Source of the DNA: Cobetia amphilecti
GTDB taxonomy: Bacteria > Pseudomonadota > Gammaproteobacteria > Pseudomonadales > Halomonadaceae
DNA: 64,000 nucleotides
NCBI RefSeq assembly: GCF_030010415.1
Contig: NZ_JASCSA010000005.1
Direction: 5' to 3' (one strand)
In this document: one piece after another, positions 7,882 to 16,306 of the stretch
Numbering within the stretch: position 1 is the stretch's first letter
Layout of the letters: the number at the start of each line of letters is the position of its first letter
The notes under the pieces: model-generated
What the model saw: the letters and a program-made list of their open reading frames with translations, nothing else
The model's database searches: none
What the model was told of the DNA's origin: nothing
Position numbers and translations under genes: made by a program

Positions 7882-8892
7882 ATGGCGCAGGAAATCGAAC
7901 TCAAACTGGCACTGTCTCAACCCGTCATTGATCGCGATGCCATTCTGGAGACACTGGCGAGCATTGCAGAACTGGCAACGGTCGCCCCCAGGCGGCTCTG
8001 GCTGGCCAACACCTACTTCGACACCCCCGAGCATGCGCTGGAGCGCGCGCGCATGGCGCTGCGTCTGCGCCAGAGCGGTGAGGATGCCGACAGCACGGGC
8101 GCCCTGCGCCAGACGCTCAAGACCAGCGGCGAGAGCCATGGCGGACTGCATTCACGCGGCGAATGGGAGTGGGAGCTGCCCGAGGGCCAGACCGGCCTCG
8201 ACCTCGACGGCCTGCGTGACCTGCCGCCCTTGCAGGCGCTGGAAGACGGCGCCCGCGAGCAGCTGCTGAGTGCACTCGCGCCCAGCTTCAGCACCGATTT
8301 CGAGCGTCATGCCTGGCAGATCGACGTCAAGGCGACACGCAGCGACGAGAATGTGAGCGACGAGCAGGTCACCGTCGGCGTCGAGATGGCGCTGGACCTG
8401 GGCGCGGTGAAGGCCAGTGGTCGCGAAGTGGCCATCCAGGAGATCGAGCTCGAGCTGACCGGCGGCGAAGAACTCGCCCCCGAGGTGAGAGAAGGCGTGC
8501 TCTGGCAGCTGGCGGATTCACTGGCCAGCCGCCTGGCATTGCGCCCGGCAGATGCCAGCAAGGCCAAGCGCGGTGCGGCGCTGCGGGATGACGAATGGCA
8601 TGAGAAGACGCTGGATACCGCTGACCCCGGCGCGCTGCTGTCCGCCGCCATCGATGCGCTCGATGCCCACGCCGACCGTCAGGCGAAAGACGACCTCAAG
8701 TGGCACGCGCATGCGCTGGCCGCCCTGTCGGCCCTTGCATCACGGCTGGCCGCCAGCCAGCATCCCGGCCATATCCACGCGGTGGCGCTGGTCGAGGCGC
8801 TGGAAAGCAGCGACGGCGACGCCTCACAGGACTGGGCGACTCGCGACTTCGGCCAGCACAGCCTGTCACTGCTCGCGACGCTGCGCGGCTGA
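7882..8892 (+). CDS. CYTH-domain inorganic triphosphatase (YgiF-like)
   Basis: Likely hydrolyses inorganic tripolyphosphate in the cytosol. The N-terminus EIELKLAL is the ExExK metal/phosphate signature of CYTH domains, and further CYTH elements follow to about residue 200 (NTYFDTPEHAL, RMALRLRQSG, EIELELTGGE). The last ~120 residues are helical and alanine-rich and could be a reduced CHAD-type domain; YgiF proteins have about 430 residues, this one 336. The start at ATG 7882 has AGGGAG 8 bases upstream; the reading frame is open further 5' but overlaps the Pho-like repeats. A Pho-type control of a polyphosphate-related enzyme next to a Pit transporter makes sense but is inferred. Confidence 0.82.
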   Translation: MAQEIELKLALSQPVIDRDAILETLASIAELATVAPRRLWLANTYFDTPEHALERARMALRLRQSGEDADSTGALRQTLKTSGESHGGLHSRGEWEWELPEGQTGLDLDGLRDLPPLQALEDGAREQLLSALAPSFSTDFERHAWQIDVKATRSDENVSDEQVTVGVEMALDLGAVKASGREVAIQEIELELTGGEELAPEVREGVLWQLADSLASRLALRPADASKAKRGAALRDDEWHEKTLDTADPGALLSAAIDALDAHADRQAKDDLKWHAHALAALSALASRLAASQHPGHIHAVALVEALESSDGDASQDWATRDFGQHSLSLLATLRG

Positions 8893-9041
8893 ACCTCAAA
8901 ACGACACTGACTGCCCAACCACCAGGCGCTAGACCACTGGCTGATGGACAACGGCCGGGCAGTCACTGAAGGTCATACTGAGACATCCCCGATACGCCCT
9001 GACATTCATCCGGCGTCGTCACGCCCGTCAAGGAAGCCTGC

Positions 9042-10079
9042 ATGCCTGAACGCCAGGGCCCTGCCAATGAATATGGCAGCACGCCGCAAAGCCCCCCAGC
9101 GACATCCTCGCACCCCAGTGACTACGAGCCCGCGACGGGCCGCCTGCGCGCGCGGCTGTTCCACTGGATCTTCGAATCCGATACCAAGGCGGCCAAGGCC
9201 TTCGATATCGGCCTGATCCTGATGATCTTCGCCAGTGTCGCCGTGGTGATGCTCGACAGCGTGCCCTCGCTCAATGCGCAATACGGCGAGCTGTTCCGCA
9301 TCATGGAGTGGGGCTTCACGATCATCTTCACGCTGGAATATGCCGTCCGCCTCTACTGCCTGAAGCATCCCGGCACCTGGGCCAAGGGCTTCTACGGCGT
9401 GCTCGACCTGCTGTCGATCGCGCCGACCTGGCTGTCGCTTCTGATACCGGGCGCCCAGGCCCTGCTGGTGGTGCGCGTACTGCGCGTGCTGCGTCTGTTC
9501 CGCGTGTTGCGCCTGATGGCCTTCGTCGGCGAGGGCCGCATGCTGGTCGAGGCCATGACGCGCAGCCGGCGCAAGATCCTGCTGTTCTTCATCACCGTGC
9601 TCAGCATCGTCACGGTGTTCGGCGCTCTGATCTATCTGATCGAGCCGCCCGAGGCCGGCTTCACCTCCATCCCCAAGGCGCTCTACTGGGGCGTGGTGAC
9701 GCTGACGACGGTGGGTTATGGCGACATCGCGCCCATCACGCCGCTGGGGCAGTTCATCTCGGCGCTGATGATGATTCTCGGCTACTCGATTCTCGCCGTG
9801 CCCACCGGGGTGTTCTCGGCCGAGGTCCTCAACGGCCTGCGCATGCAGCAGACCAGCGACGAAGCCTGCCCGGGCTGTGGTCGTGAAGGCCATGATCGCA
9901 ACGCCAAGTACTGCAAGTTCTGCGGCACCTGGCTGGACGAGGACACCCGCGACCCGCGCGAGCCGGAACCGGAGCCTGAGACAGAGCCGGAGTCCGAATC
10001 TGAAGCTGATGCAGAGACGCCATCGGGGGATGAGACCGCCTCCCCAGGCGACGACTCCCCTGACCGCGACCGCAGTTGA
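9042..10079 (+). CDS. Voltage-gated-type potassium channel with C-terminal zinc ribbon
   Basis: Six-helix inner-membrane ion channel. Visible in order: S1 (about 51-70), S2 (about 90-110), S3 (GVLDLLSIAPTWLSLL), an S4 with arginines every third residue (VVRVLRVLRLFRVLRL), S5, the pore with filter TTVGYGD, and S6 ending AVPTGVFSAEVL. After S6 comes a four-cysteine ribbon, CPGCG then CKFCG, about 15 residues apart, and a very acidic tail rich in Glu-Pro and Glu-Ser. TVGYGD means potassium selectivity; regularly spaced S4 charges suggest voltage sensing. The start at 9042 has AAGGAAG upstream. The ribbon may bind zinc and tune gating, which is inference. It stands alone, closed by a terminator. 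Confidence 0.88.
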   Translation: MPERQGPANEYGSTPQSPPATSSHPSDYEPATGRLRARLFHWIFESDTKAAKAFDIGLILMIFASVAVVMLDSVPSLNAQYGELFRIMEWGFTIIFTLEYAVRLYCLKHPGTWAKGFYGVLDLLSIAPTWLSLLIPGAQALLVVRVLRVLRLFRVLRLMAFVGEGRMLVEAMTRSRRKILLFFITVLSIVTVFGALIYLIEPPEAGFTSIPKALYWGVVTLTTVGYGDIAPITPLGQFISALMMILGYSILAVPTGVFSAEVLNGLRMQQTSDEACPGCGREGHDRNAKYCKFCGTWLDEDTRDPREPEPEPETEPESESEADAETPSGDETASPGDDSPDRDRS

Positions 10080-10126
10080 CGAAGCCGAGAATCACTCAGC
10101 ACACGACAACTCCTCGGAAATGACAA

Positions 10127-10155
10127 CGCCCCCGCGACCTCAAGGTCCGGGGGCG
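10127..10155. terminator. Terminator between channel gene and yciO
   Basis: CGCCCCCG (10127-10134) pairs with CGGGGGCG (10148-10155), with an inner GACC/GGTC pair and loop TCAA; the plus-strand tail is TCTTCGT. It sits between two convergent genes and may serve both. Confidence 0.65.
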
Positions 10156-10206
10156 TCTTCGTATGGCAAGGCGATGTCAGCGCCGTGAAGCGCTACGCTG
10201 TCGCGA

Positions 10207-10830
10207 TCACTCGACGAAGCTCGAGATATCGCCGCGCCCTTCGCGCACGATCACCGGCGGCAGCTCGCGCAGGTCCACCACACTGGTGGTCTCGAAGCTG
10301 CAGGCGCCGCCGTCGATGACCAGATCCAGCGCGTGTCCGAAGCGTTCGCGAATCTCTTCGGCGTCCGTCATCGGCAGCTCCTCACCCGGCGGAATCAGCG
10401 TCACGCTCATCAGCGGTTCGCGATGGGTTTCCAGCAGGGCGTGGGTGATGGCGTGGTCCGGTACGCGCACGCCGATGGAGCGACGCTTGGGGTGCAGCAG
10501 CAGGCGCGGCACCTCGGAAGTCGCCTGCAGGATGAAGGTGTAGGCGCCCGGCGTGTGACTCTTGAGCAGGCGGAAGATGGCGTTGTCGACCTTGGCGTAG
10601 GTGCCGATTTCCGAGAGGTCAGAACACACCAGGGTAAAGTTGTGCTTGTCGTCCAGCTGACGCAGGCGCTTGATGCGCTCGATGGCCTTCTTCTCGCCCA
10701 GATGACAACCAAGCGCGTAGCCGGAGTCGGTCGGATAGGCGATCACGCCACCCTGCTGGATGATGGTGACGGCCTGATCGATGAGGCGTTTCTGGGGATT
10801 TTCGGGATGAATCTGGAAGAACTGTCCCAT
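10207..10830 (-). CDS. yciO: YciO, Sua5/YrdC-family protein
   Basis: A 207-residue member of the Sua5/YrdC/YciO family. YrdC and Sua5 make threonylcarbamoyl-AMP for tRNA t6A; YciO is a paralogue whose role is less clear. The sequence follows enterobacterial YciO closely: GQFFQIHPENPQ at the start, GGVIAYPTDSGYALGC, LRQLDDKHNFTLVC, PGAYTFILQAT and the end TSVVDLRELPPVIVREGRGD. ATG 10830 has AAGGAG 6 bases upstream, and this N-terminus matches YciO; the frame extends 40 residues further 5' but that part is not conserved. It lies 65 bases after rnm on the same strand, as in E. coli. Confidence 0.92.
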   Translation of the reverse strand: MGQFFQIHPENPQKRLIDQAVTIIQQGGVIAYPTDSGYALGCHLGEKKAIERIKRLRQLDDKHNFTLVCSDLSEIGTYAKVDNAIFRLLKSHTPGAYTFILQATSEVPRLLLHPKRRSIGVRVPDHAITHALLETHREPLMSVTLIPPGEELPMTDAEEIRERFGHALDLVIDGGACSFETTSVVDLRELPPVIVREGRGDISSFVE

Positions 10831-10895
10831 GCGGTGCTCCTTGCGTCTGGGCACCAGCCCGGCAGGCGGACTGGCGTCACGGTGATCTCTTGATA

Positions 10896-11873
10896 TCACA
10901 TGGAGGCAGCGTCGGCCGCAAAAAAGGGCGCGATGCGCGGGTGACACCACACGGGCGGCACCTTGGTGCGGGGCGGCGGACTCATGCTGCCGGGCGCCAG
11001 CGGGCCGCCGGGGAAGTGGAAGTCACTGCCGACGGAGGCGTAGAGGCCCAGCTCATCGAGCTGACGCGCCAGGTCACGCGCGCGATCGATATTCTGGAAG
11101 CCGCTGACCAGTTCCGCGCCTTCACCGCCGGCGGCAATGAAGTCACGCAGCAGCTCGCCACGCTTGGTGCGCGTCAGCTTGTAGCGCATCGGGTGCGCCA
11201 TCACGGCGATGCCGCCATCGGCACGCACCCAGCCCACCGCCTCTTCCATCTCCGGCCAGTGCGCCTTGACGTCGCCTTTCTGGCCCGCGCCCAGATGCCG
11301 CTTGAAGGCGTCCTGCAGGTTGCGTGCAATCCCGGCCTCGACCAGCGCGCGGGCGAAATCCGGGCGTGACAGCGGGCGGTCGCCTGAGCCACTCAGCGTG
11401 GCCTGTTCCCGGGCGCGCTCGAAGGCATTCTCGAGCCCGAGCTTTTCCATGCGCGCGGCGATCTCGTGGCTGCGGCGTTCACGCGCCTCGTGCTGCTGCT
11501 TGAGACCGGCACTCAGCGCATCGCCGGCGCCCTCGGGCATCAACGCCACGATGTGGATGGTCTGGTTGCGCCAGCGGACCGACAGCTCACAGCCGGGCAG
11601 CAACGAGATTCCCTCGGCGCGGGCGGCCTGCTGGGCCTCGAAGATGCCTTCCATGCTGTCGTGATCGGTCAGTGACATGCGTGACAGACCGCGCCGCGCG
11701 GCCAGCGCCACCAGCTCTGTCGGTGCCATGCCGCCGTCGGAGGCGGTGGAATGCATGTGCAGGTCGATGTCCGGCACCTCGATATCGGAATCGAAGCGCT
11801 CCGGCAGCGGGCGAAACTCGATCGGCTTGCGGGATGCGGAAATCGGCGAAGAGTCGGACATAACGTCGGACAC
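10896..11873 (-). CDS. rnm: PHP-domain 5'-3' exoribonuclease / nucleoside phosphatase (Rnm/YciV)
   Basis: PHP-family metal-dependent phosphoesterase. The E. coli relative RNase AM (YciV, TrpH) trims 5' ends of rRNA and degrades short RNA and 3',5'-bisphosphates. Metal motifs seen: DLHMHSTASDG near residue 37, TDHDS near residue 68, a conserved Glu in LPGCELS, the IAVMAHPMRY motif and a terminal SDFHFPGG. GTG 11873 has GAGAGG 6 bases upstream and gives about 325 residues; ATG 11861 is an alternative, while the family is usually about 290, so the first 30 residues are an extra tail. It precedes yciO. Function is assigned by family. Confidence 0.87.
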   Translation of the reverse strand: MSDVMSDSSPISASRKPIEFRPLPERFDSDIEVPDIDLHMHSTASDGGMAPTELVALAARRGLSRMSLTDHDSMEGIFEAQQAARAEGISLLPGCELSVRWRNQTIHIVALMPEGAGDALSAGLKQQHEARERRSHEIAARMEKLGLENAFERAREQATLSGSGDRPLSRPDFARALVEAGIARNLQDAFKRHLGAGQKGDVKAHWPEMEEAVGWVRADGGIAVMAHPMRYKLTRTKRGELLRDFIAAGGEGAELVSGFQNIDRARDLARQLDELGLYASVGSDFHFPGGPLAPGSMSPPPRTKVPPVWCHPRIAPFFAADAASM

Positions 11874-12124
11874 GGGGAACCTCTCGGGATGAACGTCTGT
11901 GCCACGCGATGCCTGAGATGCAGGCGATCCAGCGGGCCAGACGTCGGGCAGTATTGGCTGCGATGCGCGCCCGGACACACAGGGGCTTTGTCAGCAGGCA
12001 GCAATGGCGGCAGAATGAGCACATGCAGGCAGGGGTGCGCCGCTGGTGTCAGACAGGATACCACTCGCACAGGCCCTTGCCTTCCCGACGGCTGCGTCGT
12101 CGTGTTCAGGAGTGCGCATTACCC

Positions 12125-12706
12125 ATGAAGATGTTGCTCGACTTTCTGCCGATCGTGATCTTCTTCGCCGTCTACAAGATGACTGGCGACATGATCATGG
12201 CTACCGCCGTGTTGATTCCCGCGACCCTCGCGCAGGTGCTGTACATCTACTGGCGCCACAAGCGCGTCGAGAAGATGCAGCTGGTCACCCTGGCGCTGGT
12301 CGTCGTGCTGGGTGGCGCGACCGTGCTGTTCGGCAACAGCTCCTTCATCCAGTGGAAGCCCACCGTGGTCAACTGGCTGTTCGCCGTCGCCTTCCTGCTG
12401 TCGCCGCTGTTCGGTGGCAAGCCGCTGGTGGAGCGCATGATGGAAAAGGCGATTCAGCTGCCGCGTCCCATCTGGCACCGCCTCAATCTGGCCTGGGTGG
12501 TATTCTTCCTCGCCATGGGCGGCCTCAACATCTACGTCTTCAGCCACTACTCGGAAGACATCTGGGTCGATTTCAAGCTGTTCGGCATGCTCGGTCTGAC
12601 ACTGCTGTTCGTCATCGTTCAGGGCGTCTACCTGTCCCGTCACATGGTGCAGGCCCCTCAGGAAGAGAACGCTTCCTCGACCAATTCTCAAAAGGATGAT
12701 TCGTGA
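12125..12706 (+). CDS. yciB: YciB/IspZ inner-membrane septation protein
   Basis: A small multi-pass inner-membrane protein needed for normal cell envelope and septation; E. coli YciB is 179 residues, this one 193. It begins MKMLLDFLPIVIFFAVYKM, typical of the family, and contains five or so hydrophobic helices, with conserved stretches such as FIQWKPTVVNWLFAVAFL and LNLAWVVFFLAMGGLNIYV. ATG 12125 has AGGAG about 12 bases upstream. The stop TGA overlaps the start of yciI by one base (TGATG). Its reading frame is divergent from rnm. Confidence 0.92.
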   Translation: MKMLLDFLPIVIFFAVYKMTGDMIMATAVLIPATLAQVLYIYWRHKRVEKMQLVTLALVVVLGGATVLFGNSSFIQWKPTVVNWLFAVAFLLSPLFGGKPLVERMMEKAIQLPRPIWHRLNLAWVVFFLAMGGLNIYVFSHYSEDIWVDFKLFGMLGLTLLFVIVQGVYLSRHMVQAPQEENASSTNSQKDDS

Positions 12707-13005
12707 TGCTCTACTCCATTGTCTGTCAGGACGTTGAAGGTAGCCTCGAAGCGCGCATGGCGGCGCGTCCGCCGCATCTGGCACGTCTGGAAGCGCTGCA
12801 CGCCGCCGGTCGTCTGGTCATCGCCGGCCCCAACCCGGCCATCGACAGCGAAGCACCGGGCGAAGCCGGCTTCAGCGGCAGCGTCATCATCGCCGAGTTC
12901 GATTCCCTCGAAGACGCCCAGAAGTGGGCCGATGCCGATCCCTTCGTCATCGCCGGTGTCTATGAAAGCGCCGAAGTGAAGCCCTTCAAGCAGACCCTGC
13001 CCTAG
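12706..13005 (+). CDS. yciI: YciI family protein
   Basis: A 99-residue cytosolic protein of the YciI (YCII) family, ferredoxin-like dimers with a conserved His-Asp pair; the catalytic role is not established. Seen: the N-terminal MLYSIVCQDVEGS, His in RPPHLARL near residue 24, and the ADADPFVIAGVYESAEVKPF block typical of the family's C-terminus. ATG 12706 overlaps the yciB stop by one base and has AAGGA upstream; a GTG three bases earlier is also possible. Joint yciB-yciI transcription is very likely, ended by the hairpin at 13044-13076. Confidence 0.9.
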   Translation: MLYSIVCQDVEGSLEARMAARPPHLARLEALHAAGRLVIAGPNPAIDSEAPGEAGFSGSVIIAEFDSLEDAQKWADADPFVIAGVYESAEVKPFKQTLP

Positions 13006-13043
13006 CCCGGCGTCCGACCGGTCATCTGACCGGCGGTTTCTCA

Positions 13044-13076
13044 CAGACGACGGACAGCCTGGCTGTCCGTCGTCTG
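13044..13076. terminator. Hairpin after yciI
   Basis: A perfect 15-bp stem CAGACGACGGACAGC / GCTGTCCGTCGTCTG with loop CTG. A smaller CCGGTCA/TGACCGG hairpin lies just before it. The tail is CGTTGC, so the T-run is weak, but position and stem strength suggest termination. Confidence 0.6.
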
Positions 13077-13146
13077 CGTTGCAGGCCTTGCTCTGCCGCT
13101 GTCTCGCTGTGCTGCTCTCCCGCTCGACCTCCTGCCAGGAATGCCC

Positions 13147-15489
13147 GTGAACGATCACCCTTCCTCCCCCCGCCAGCCCGCCCCCGGCCAGTCAGCTCCT
13201 GATCAGTCAAATTCGAATCAGACCGCCTCGTCAGCCCGAAAGACTTCGCCGCAGCAAGCGCCGGGCACCGCGGCCCGCAAACCTGCCACGACGCCACCGA
13301 GCGCGATCGAGCCTGTCACGGCGTCCGGCGTGGTGCCGGACGTACCACTGGCGCCACTGGCGGCATTGGAGGAGGCGCAGCTCGAGTGGGACGACACCGC
13401 ACCACAGGCCACCGATTACGGCGATGTGTACTTCTCGATCCACGATGGCCGCGCCGAGACCGTGCACGTCTTCCTCGACAGCAACCGGCTGAGCGAGCGC
13501 TTCCGTGACTGGCGGGGAGCGCGCCCCTTCGTGATCGGCGAGACCGGCTTCGGCACCGGCCTCAACATCCTGTGCGCCGCCCAGCGCTTTCTGGCAACGG
13601 CGCCCGCCGAGGCGCGCCTGCATGTCATCTCGGTGGAAAAGCACCCGATGCGCGCCGCGGATCTCGAGCGGGCGCTGTCCGCCTGGCCGGACCTCGCCTC
13701 ACTGGCGAAGCCGCTGGTCGCTCAATGGCCCGCTGCCGTCCTCGGCGTGCACCGCCTGTGGCTGGATGAGCGCATCACCCTGGACCTGCACTTCGGCGAT
13801 GCGGTGGAGCGCCTGTCGCGCCTGGAAGGTGGCGTGGATGCCTGGTTCCTCGATGGCTTCTCGCCGTCGAAGAATCCGCAGATGTGGTCACCCGAGCTGT
13901 TCGCGGCCATGGCAGGTGTCTCGCGCCCCACGGCGACCTTCGCCACCTTCACCGCCGCGGGCTTCGTGCGGCGTGGCCTGCGCGCGGCAGGCTTCGTGTG
14001 GCGCAAGGTGCCCGGCCACGGTATGAAGCGCGAGATGATCTGCGGCGAGCTGGACGAGCCGACCGCCGCCGCGCGCGCCGAGCTGATGGGGCTTGATGCC
14101 TCACCCGCATCCGGCCATGCCCCCATGCAGGAGCACGCGGTGCGTGGCGCCCTTCATCCGCTGCGTCGTGAGCAGCCCTGGACTCAGGCTCCGCAGCCCG
14201 CGCCCATTTCTCGCGAGTCGCATGTCGCGGTACTCGGCGCCGGTATCGCCGGCACCAGCTGCGCCGAGGCGCTGGCGCGGCGCGGCGTGCAGGTCACGCT
14301 GATCGATGCCGAAGCCCCCGGCGCGCGCGCCTCCGGCAATCGCCAGGGCGCGCTCTACGTCAAGCTGGCCGCCGAGACCAATCCCGCCAGTCGCTTCCAG
14401 CTGGCCGCGCTGCAGTACAGCCGGCGCTGGCTGGCAAGCCTCGACCCCGAGCAGACCCTGTGGTCCGCCAGCGGCGTGCTGCAGCTGGCCACCAGTGAAC
14501 GTGAGCGCAAGCGCCAGCAGCGCTTCCTCGACAATCACCCGCTGCCCGAGGCGCTGCTCAAGCCGGTCAGCGCCAGCGAGGCCAGCCGGATCGCCGGCAG
14601 CGAGATCGCCTTCGACGGCCTCTTCTATCCGGTCGCCGGCTGGGTGCGCCCCAGCGCGCTCTGCCAGCACCTCGCCGCCACCCCGGGCATCCGCTTTCTG
14701 CAGGCGCGCATCGAGGCCATTCAGTCGCTGGAAGCCGAGGAAAGCGGGGCCACTGGCAACGGCGCGCCACGCTGGCAGCTGCAGACCAGCGACGGCACCA
14801 GCATGGAAGTCGATCAGCTGATTGTCGCGCAGGGGGAGCAGACTCACCTGCCCGAGCCGCTCGCGCATCTGCCGCTGCAGCCGATTCGCGGCCAGGTCAG
14901 CGAGATCACGGTAGCGGCGGAACACGCCGCGCTCCTGCCAGCGCTCGACAGCGTGGTGTGCGCCGGTGGCTATGTCTCGCCCTATCAGCGCCACGCCGAT
15001 GGCAGCGTGACCCTCAGCTTCGGCGCGACCTTCGCCCCACGCGATGAGGATGAGGCGGTCCGCGAGGCGGATCACGCCGCCAATGTCGCTGAACTGCGCA
15101 GTGCCTTGCCCGCCTTCGTCGCCGCCTGGGAGCAGGCGCGTGGCGTCAGGCTGGAAGACGATGACTGGCAGGGACGTGTCGCCTGGCGCGCCGCCAGCCC
15201 GGACAAGAGCCCGCTGGCCGGCCCGGCACCGGACGCCGCGCAATGGCGTGAGGACTACGCCGCCATGGCCTTCGATGCGAAAAAGCGCGTGCCACAGTCG
15301 AGCGGCGCCCACCTGCCCGGCCTGTGGCTCTCCACCGCACACGGCTCACGCGGCTTCACCACCGCCCCGCTGTGCGCTGAGCTGATCGCCTCGCGACTGT
15401 GCGGCGAACCGCTGCCGCTGGAACGCGAACTGGCCGAGCACCTGCACCCGGGACGCCGCCTGATCCGCGATATCGTCCAGCGGCGCTGA
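13147..15489 (+). CDS. mnmC: Bifunctional tRNA mnm5s2U34 synthesis enzyme MnmC
   Basis: Completes the mnm5s2U modification at the wobble position of several tRNAs. Two fused domains are visible: a SAM-dependent methyltransferase (about residues 75-330; VIGETGFGTGLNIL, DAWFLDGFSPSKNPQMW) and an FAD-dependent oxidase (about 355-780; VAVLGAGIAGTSCAEALARRG dinucleotide fold, GSRGFTTAP near the end). The fusion order is that of E. coli MnmC (668 residues); the extra length is mostly a 75-residue Pro/Ser/Gln-rich leader. GTG 13147 has AGGA 6 bases upstream; ATG 13141 is too close to that site. It converges on the citB-type regulator with a 14-base gap. Confidence 0.93.
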   Translation: MNDHPSSPRQPAPGQSAPDQSNSNQTASSARKTSPQQAPGTAARKPATTPPSAIEPVTASGVVPDVPLAPLAALEEAQLEWDDTAPQATDYGDVYFSIHDGRAETVHVFLDSNRLSERFRDWRGARPFVIGETGFGTGLNILCAAQRFLATAPAEARLHVISVEKHPMRAADLERALSAWPDLASLAKPLVAQWPAAVLGVHRLWLDERITLDLHFGDAVERLSRLEGGVDAWFLDGFSPSKNPQMWSPELFAAMAGVSRPTATFATFTAAGFVRRGLRAAGFVWRKVPGHGMKREMICGELDEPTAAARAELMGLDASPASGHAPMQEHAVRGALHPLRREQPWTQAPQPAPISRESHVAVLGAGIAGTSCAEALARRGVQVTLIDAEAPGARASGNRQGALYVKLAAETNPASRFQLAALQYSRRWLASLDPEQTLWSASGVLQLATSERERKRQQRFLDNHPLPEALLKPVSASEASRIAGSEIAFDGLFYPVAGWVRPSALCQHLAATPGIRFLQARIEAIQSLEAEESGATGNGAPRWQLQTSDGTSMEVDQLIVAQGEQTHLPEPLAHLPLQPIRGQVSEITVAAEHAALLPALDSVVCAGGYVSPYQRHADGSVTLSFGATFAPRDEDEAVREADHAANVAELRSALPAFVAAWEQARGVRLEDDDWQGRVAWRAASPDKSPLAGPAPDAAQWREDYAAMAFDAKKRVPQSSGAHLPGLWLSTAHGSRGFTTAPLCAELIASRLCGEPLPLERELAEHLHPGRRLIRDIVQRR

Positions 15490-15503
15490 GAGGTCGGCAT
15501 CAC

Positions 15504-16241
15504 TCAGGCCTGACGGCACTGTCTGGACAGGGCCTGACGGTCGATGACCTGATAGGTGAAGGATGGCCGGCCGATCTGACCGTAGTGGAAGGCCTCGCTG
15601 AGCATGCCGCAGGCCGCGAGATGGCGCAGGTACTTGCGGATGGTCACTCGCGACATGCCGGTGGCAGGCAGCAACGCCTCACTGGTGAAGCTGCCTTCCT
15701 CACGCGGCAGCGCCATGATGGCACTGGCCACCAGGGCTAGAGATGCCGCCGTCACGCCCTTGGGCAGGCGCCCCTCGGGTACCGCGCCCGCAGCGCCGCT
15801 GACCAGCCCTTGCACGCCGAAAAGCTGGTCCAGTTGTTGCTGGCTGACTTCACCCTCTAGGCTCTCCAGCTGCTGGCGGCCGCGACGCGCCAGTGCCAAC
15901 GCCTGCTGAAAACGGGCGAAGCTGAAGGGTTTTACCAGGTAATCGCACACCCCGAGCGCATGTGCGCTGCGCACCGTGTCCGCCTCACTGGCGGCGGTGA
16001 TCAGGATCACCTGGATATCGGGGGCGGCGTGGCGCCTCAGCCATCGCAACACTTCCAGCCCGCTGCGGCTGCGCAGGTAGACATCCAGCAGCACCAGGTC
16101 CACCGCTTCCTGCGCCAGCACGTCGAGTGCCGTCGCGACATCCTCGCACTGGGCCACCAGGCGCATGCCGTCGATGCGACTGAGGTATTCGACATTGAGA
16201 CGCATGACCATGGGGTCGTCTTCGACTATCAGCACACGCAT
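15504..16241 (-). CDS. CitB/DcuR-type response regulator
   Basis: Partner of the kinase encoded just upstream. Residues 1-125 are a receiver (VEDDPM acidic pocket, phospho-Asp near 55 in LVLLDVYLRSRSGLEVL, Thr in ILITAASE, Lys in YLVKPF). The C-terminal part has the winged helix typical of CitB, DcuR and DctR regulators: MSRVTIRKYLRHLAACGML then YGQIGRPSFTY. ATG 16241 has AAGGAG 9 bases upstream. It probably controls the divergent 2-hydroxycarboxylate transporter at 18317 in response to a C4- or tricarboxylate; this is inferred from context. It could equally be named dpiA, citB or dctR, so no symbol is given. Confidence 0.88.
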   Translation of the reverse strand: MRVLIVEDDPMVMRLNVEYLSRIDGMRLVAQCEDVATALDVLAQEAVDLVLLDVYLRSRSGLEVLRWLRRHAAPDIQVILITAASEADTVRSAHALGVCDYLVKPFSFARFQQALALARRGRQQLESLEGEVSQQQLDQLFGVQGLVSGAAGAVPEGRLPKGVTAASLALVASAIMALPREEGSFTSEALLPATGMSRVTIRKYLRHLAACGMLSEAFHYGQIGRPSFTYQVIDRQALSRQCRQA

Positions 16242-16306
16242 GCGCTCTGGCTCCTTCGTTGTGCAAATTCCGGCCGCAACGCCATCCTGTGATGCGCGGC
16301 CCCCTA

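Noticed and set aside
13044..13076. Long hairpin after yciI as a possible small RNA
   Set aside because: Position directly behind an operon fits a terminator; no promoter was seen in front of it.
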